A stretch of 64,000 nucleotides of DNA from Niebla homalea. Lineage: Eukaryota; Ascomycota; Lecanoromycetes; Lecanorales; Ramalinaceae. The notes below the pieces were generated by a model. The model was not told where the DNA came from, did no database searches, and was given only the letters and a program-made list of their open reading frames with translations. Of the stretch, positions 60,199-64,000 are shown piece after piece (positions within the stretch are counted from its first letter, which is position 1; every line of letters starts with the position of its first letter). The stretch lies in assembly GCA_019925105.1 (NCBI GenBank), contig JAHGAU010000038.1, positions 1-64,000 of the forward strand, written 5' to 3'. A program made the translations under genes and the position numbers.

Positions 60199-61194
60199 TT
60201 GGCCGAGATTGGCTTAGAGATTCCACGCCGTTGTGAGCCGGCGCACGAAGCCACGCGGGAACAGGTGAGGCGATGGGTTAAGCTTTTCACTGAGGCTGTA
60301 TCGGGACGATCTATCGTTGGCCGAATTAAACGCAAATCTTATGCGAGATTCTAGATTTCTGGATAACGATCCAGATCTTGCCAAAGTGGTGAGTCGAGCT
60401 GGCGAGTGAGAATCCCATCACTATTTTGGTCGCGAACAGACTCAAGCAGTGGTGCTGCAAGCATCGTTACGAGCTTACCACAAACTTGAGTGACGGCAGC
60501 TCACGGTAACTCTCTTTCCTGGCTCCCAATCCACTTCGTTCCCCTTTGATAAGCACTTCTCGCAAATCTGTGGGATCTTCGAAGTTGCAGTTGCCACCTA
60601 CTTGAAGCAGAAGGATCCCTTGCTACTGACTGCTATTGCGCTATTGGGGTGGAGGCTGATGTAGTATCCGTGTGAGTAATTCCTTCATGCCACAAATTGG
60701 ATGTAAGTGCGTAGGGTGCTGGTGCCACGGGCGGCGCGCAATTCTGGGAAGAAGGCATCGCAGGTGCTGTGGATCCTCTGGTGCATTTGAGATGGATTGT
60801 GGTAGCATGTTGAGGGCACGGGATCATGGGAGGTAGGGATGGTCATGTCAGTGGTTGGGATTACAGAGCGTGGAAACTTGCGCCGTTGAGAATGCTGTAA
60901 AAGAGCGGAAATTTGCGCTCTTGAGAATATTGTAAAAGAGCGTGGAACACAAAAGAAGTCGTAAGTGGACCATCGTCACTGTTCAAAGCATATTTTTTCG
61001 GATTAAGATTTTCTGCTGACATTGGTGGACCATGAACCAGGTAGGATTCTTTGCGATCACGCCGTTCCTTCACTTTTTCTGGGCCAATCATCATATTCTA
61101 TGATGGATTGTCAGTGTGGTGAGCATACCCAGAATCGAGGAGTTGGCACTTATTAATTCTCGGCAGCCAGACTTACATCGAACCACCGATAGGG
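60199..61194. other. Intergenic, nothing recognised
   Basis: No supported gene. A short near-direct repeat (GAGCGGAAATTTGCGC versus GAGCGTGGAAACTTGCGC) lies near 60,870-60,925. Confidence 0.4.
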
Positions 61195-64000
61195 TCATCG
61201 AATATTGAAATCCATTAGGTCCCCGGTAAAGTCACGTGCAAGCGTGCCATGCATGATATCGGCATCTAAAAGATAGCTACCAATTCATGTTAACAAGGAG
61301 CTCGTCGTGACGGTCATCTAGAATGGACTCACCAAGCTCCGACTAGCTTCCAGACTGTTTTTTCTTTTTCCATCAGCAAAGTCTCACGAAGAATGAATGG
61401 GACGCTCCCCCCCGCGAGTATGACAACAGAGTCTCCTGCCAGACTCGAAGGTGGCCCAATGCTCCTCAATCCTTTCTGGGTCAGGTATGCAATTCCAGAT
61501 CCACCATGCCTCAAGCCAGTAGCCTGTTCAAGGTCATTGATGGCAAGTCGAGTCTCAAAATCGCAGTGTAGTGGGAGAGATGTAAGAAAGCTGTCAACGA
61601 CGAAACCCTTCACCAGCAACGTCTTGCGCCCTGGTCTGAACCCGATGCAAGGAGGTCGAAACTGGCCGCCGTCTGCATTGAATGGTTGCGGGTCCCAGGC
61701 ATCGTAAACGATCTGCCGTTCAAAATTGGGGACCCAAGATGGCAAATTTGCTATCCTGTCGTCAACAAAGTCGCTTTCAGAGGCCGTGGAGGCTTGACAG
61801 AGAAGGTCAAGGCTGTTTGCTCTCTTCATGATATAGACTGCTGCACGAGCAAAGACCCCACTTGGCGATCTTGTATAGTCCACTTTGAGAAGGTCGCTAT
61901 CCACAGATCCTTCAGGCAGGAGGTTAAGCATTGCATATATCCTGTCTGATGGCTCCGAACATTCATGGTGGCGAATGCGCTTTAACAGATCCTCTAGTTC
62001 GAGACGCGAGCCCTTTTGATATTCGTGCCGCAACTCTTGGACGGCCACTGCCGAGGCTCGGGGCTCTCTGGAAGTAATCTCGGGCTGCTGCGCCTTGTAG
62101 CTACTGATTGGTCCAAGTCTATCAAAATCAGCGTGATCTGGTCCGCATAGCATGGCAAGACTCTTTGCAGAGATGATTTCTTGCACGATCCAGACTCGGC
62201 TCCACAATCTTCGTTGGAAGAGGAGGTCGAGTGCTCTGCTTTGCATAGGCGTCAAGACTAAACGGGCTTCCTGGAGGACCTTCATCGCCGAGCTGCTAGT
62301 CTTGTCCTCCTCGCCGAGCCATAGAACAACCTCACTCGCGGAACGATAGATGTCCGACATCAAGTGCACCTGAGCAGATCGCTCTGCCATGTCCTGCATC
62401 GAAATACATATTGCGTCTATCCAGAGGACCCGGGGTGCATTGGGGAGACGAAGTCGCTTCATGGCAGCCACGACCCCACCTCCTGTCCTGCAGAGAGCTC
62501 CGTTGACACGAAGAACGCTTTCATCCGGGGCTGAGGCCTCGTACCAAACGTAGGCAAGGGCAGTATATACAGGGTTGTTATTCAAAGTCTCTGCGCAAGT
62601 ACTGCATTCAATGACAGAATCGAGGTTGCCGTCGCCGAGGGGTTGTAGTATCAAAAGTCGTGTAGCTCTGGGCTCCTCAGGTAAGCTCTCTTTAATTGAG
62701 TATCGTTCAACATATGGCTCAGCTGCGGGGTCAGCATTTGAAGTACGACTCAGGTTTTGGAGTGCCACGCGGACATCCACAAGTCTTTCCTCCGTCAAGA
62801 AGCCTGTCACCGACTGAAAACAATCTTGAGAAAGGTCGAATCGGTCTGTGGGGTCTTCAAGGGCTTCTTGTCGGTAAAGTATAGGGAACACGGTTGAGTT
62901 GAATAACTTGAACGTCATCTGGTTCAATTCTCCAGTGTTTCCATTGGATAGCGTTGTGACAACATGTGCTGCCCAGAAATGCCAAGCGTAGTCCAAGAAG
63001 ACAAATGTGCCAGGCTTCCTATCGTCCTTGCGTGTATATTGGGCAATATAAGCGAGACATACTTTTGCGAGAAAAGCGTGAGCCATCTGGGGCTGAAATG
63101 TATGTAACATGGCCCCCACGTCATTATCAAATGGCACTTCCAGACTGAAGAATTCTCGGACGGAAAAATGAGCAAGTGAGACAATATGTATTCGATGATT
63201 GAATGGTTCATTGCCTGCGCCAGGATCAGGCTCAACAGTAACGAGGTCAGCGAGATGTGCCAATAAATCTCCAGGGTGACGGCGCCGTTCCTGTGTGAAG
63301 TAAACCAATGCCTCGGGATCGGTCGCACATGCATCCACCACTTCTTCTATGAAGAGAGGCCTCTTGCAGAATGCAAGGCATTTCAGGGCGCGTACGCACT
63401 CGTCGATCAAAGTCTTTGGGATACGTTGTAAAATCCGCTTGTATCCGTCATATATCTCCCGTGGTAGGTGTTGGAGCATTATCTCGACATCTTGCGGCTG
63501 CACATCACGTTGATTCAATTGCAAGAAGTCCTGCATTTGCAAGAAAGCGAGACGAAACCTATCGCAGTGAGCGCCATTCTGAAGTAGGAAGCAGGAAGCG
63601 TTACGTACATCCCACCTGAGTGATCGACAATACCATCAGTGATCAAGTTTTGAACTTCAGGAGACTGCAATCGCAGATATCGGTGATGCGCAAGCTGGTC
63701 TCTCACAAAACGGTCAACGTCTTCGCTGACTAGACGTTTTTCTATCGGCTGACTTCGCCAGCCAGCTTCAGGTAGCAAGCGTTCTTCGATATCTCGCTCT
63801 TTCCTGCTGCTTACCAAGATACGTAGAAATGGAGACTTGAGCTCAGCCATCTGCAAGAGAAAGTTGAGTAAGTCATCCCTCAAGGGGCCAAAAGGGACCT
63901 CGTCCAGGGCGTCAAGCACTAGGACGATGGATGTCTGTTTCATGCCTTGCTCGCTCTCCTTAGTCTTTGGGTCATCGTTGGGAAGCTTGCGTATGGCGCT
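61195..64000 (-). CDS. NACHT-HET NLR-like protein, 5' end outside window
   Basis: Three exons are visible (63609-64000 open at the edge, 61333-63558, 61195-61276), introns 50 and 56 nt, all phases closing; 900 residues seen. The N-terminal part has NACHT Walker B (VLVLDALDE), the sensor region LRILVSSRKERDIE, and the downstream PREIYDGYKRILQRIP and SLAHFSVREFF signatures of fungal NLRs. A complete HET domain follows: YTALAYVWYEAS, LWIDAICISMQD, ERSAQVHLMSDIYRSASEVV, LWSRVWIVQE, SEPSDRIYAMLNL. The C-terminus is VKGFVVDS then KLVGACYLLDADIMHGTL, as in HET proteins. HET domains trigger cell death in vegetative incompatibility. The usual order is HET first with repeats after NACHT; here HET takes the repeat position. 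Two signature residues differ from the common form (WY for WG, SMQ for NQ). Confidence 0.88.

Noticed and set aside
61393..63619. Several plus-strand ORFs of 60-104 codons
   Set aside because: Antisense shadows of the NACHT-HET gene.
1..64000. CRISPR arrays, rRNA and tRNA genes
   Set aside because: No spaced direct repeats of CRISPR type and no recognisable rRNA; I could not identify any convincing tRNA cloverleaf by eye, though a dedicated scan would be more reliable.

Overview
The window looks like nuclear DNA of a filamentous ascomycete (Pezizomycotina; the class cannot be fixed from sequence alone). The evidence is short GT..AG introns of about 45-130 nt with CTAAC-like branch points, fungus-specific families (fungal rhodopsin-like membrane protein, RTA1, Zn2Cys6 regulator, DUF6536, HET/NACHT), and a split into gene-bearing DNA of normal composition and extremely AT-rich blocks almost free of CpA/TpG. 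That is the signature of repeat-induced point mutation (RIP). I resolved introns by eye; where all exons close in frame this is stated.

Layout: 1-9.1 kb is a RIP-degraded block, ending in a 317-bp foldback element. 9.7-11.1 kb holds a rhodopsin-like membrane protein gene. 12.2-14.85 kb is a nest of inverted-repeat elements containing a solo LTR inside a minisatellite. 15.6-38.9 kb is gene-bearing: a broken ORF, a dead and a live short-chain dehydrogenase (SDR), a broken secreted-protein remnant, a nucleoside-monophosphate kinase head-to-head with a viperin (RSAD2) homologue, an AYR1-like SDR, several secreted or membrane proteins, a previously hidden small cysteine-rich secreted protein, and a DUF6536 membrane protein. 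38,918-47,627 is one Copia LTR retrotransposon with a CCTAG target duplication, into which two members of a small LTR-element family have inserted. 47.9-64.0 kb holds a secreted cysteine-containing protein, an RTA1 protein, a Zn2Cys6 regulator, a BLI-3-like flavin split-barrel protein, a decayed mucin-like gene and the 3' part of a NACHT-HET gene that runs off the window.

The most notable biology is the divergent pair at 22.5-25.0 kb: a complete viperin homologue and a complete five-exon NMP kinase sharing a 542-bp intergenic region. Viperin turns CTP into the chain terminator ddhCTP, and nucleotide kinases accompany viperins in vertebrates (CMPK2) and many prokaryotes, so the pair is a plausible fungal antiviral or nucleotide-based defence module. 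The NACHT-HET gene at the right edge adds an NLR-type component with HET on the C-terminal side of NACHT. The transposon block gives a readable insertion and RIP history: Copia landed first, the two small LTR elements landed inside it, and RIP spared the outermost 100-200 bp.
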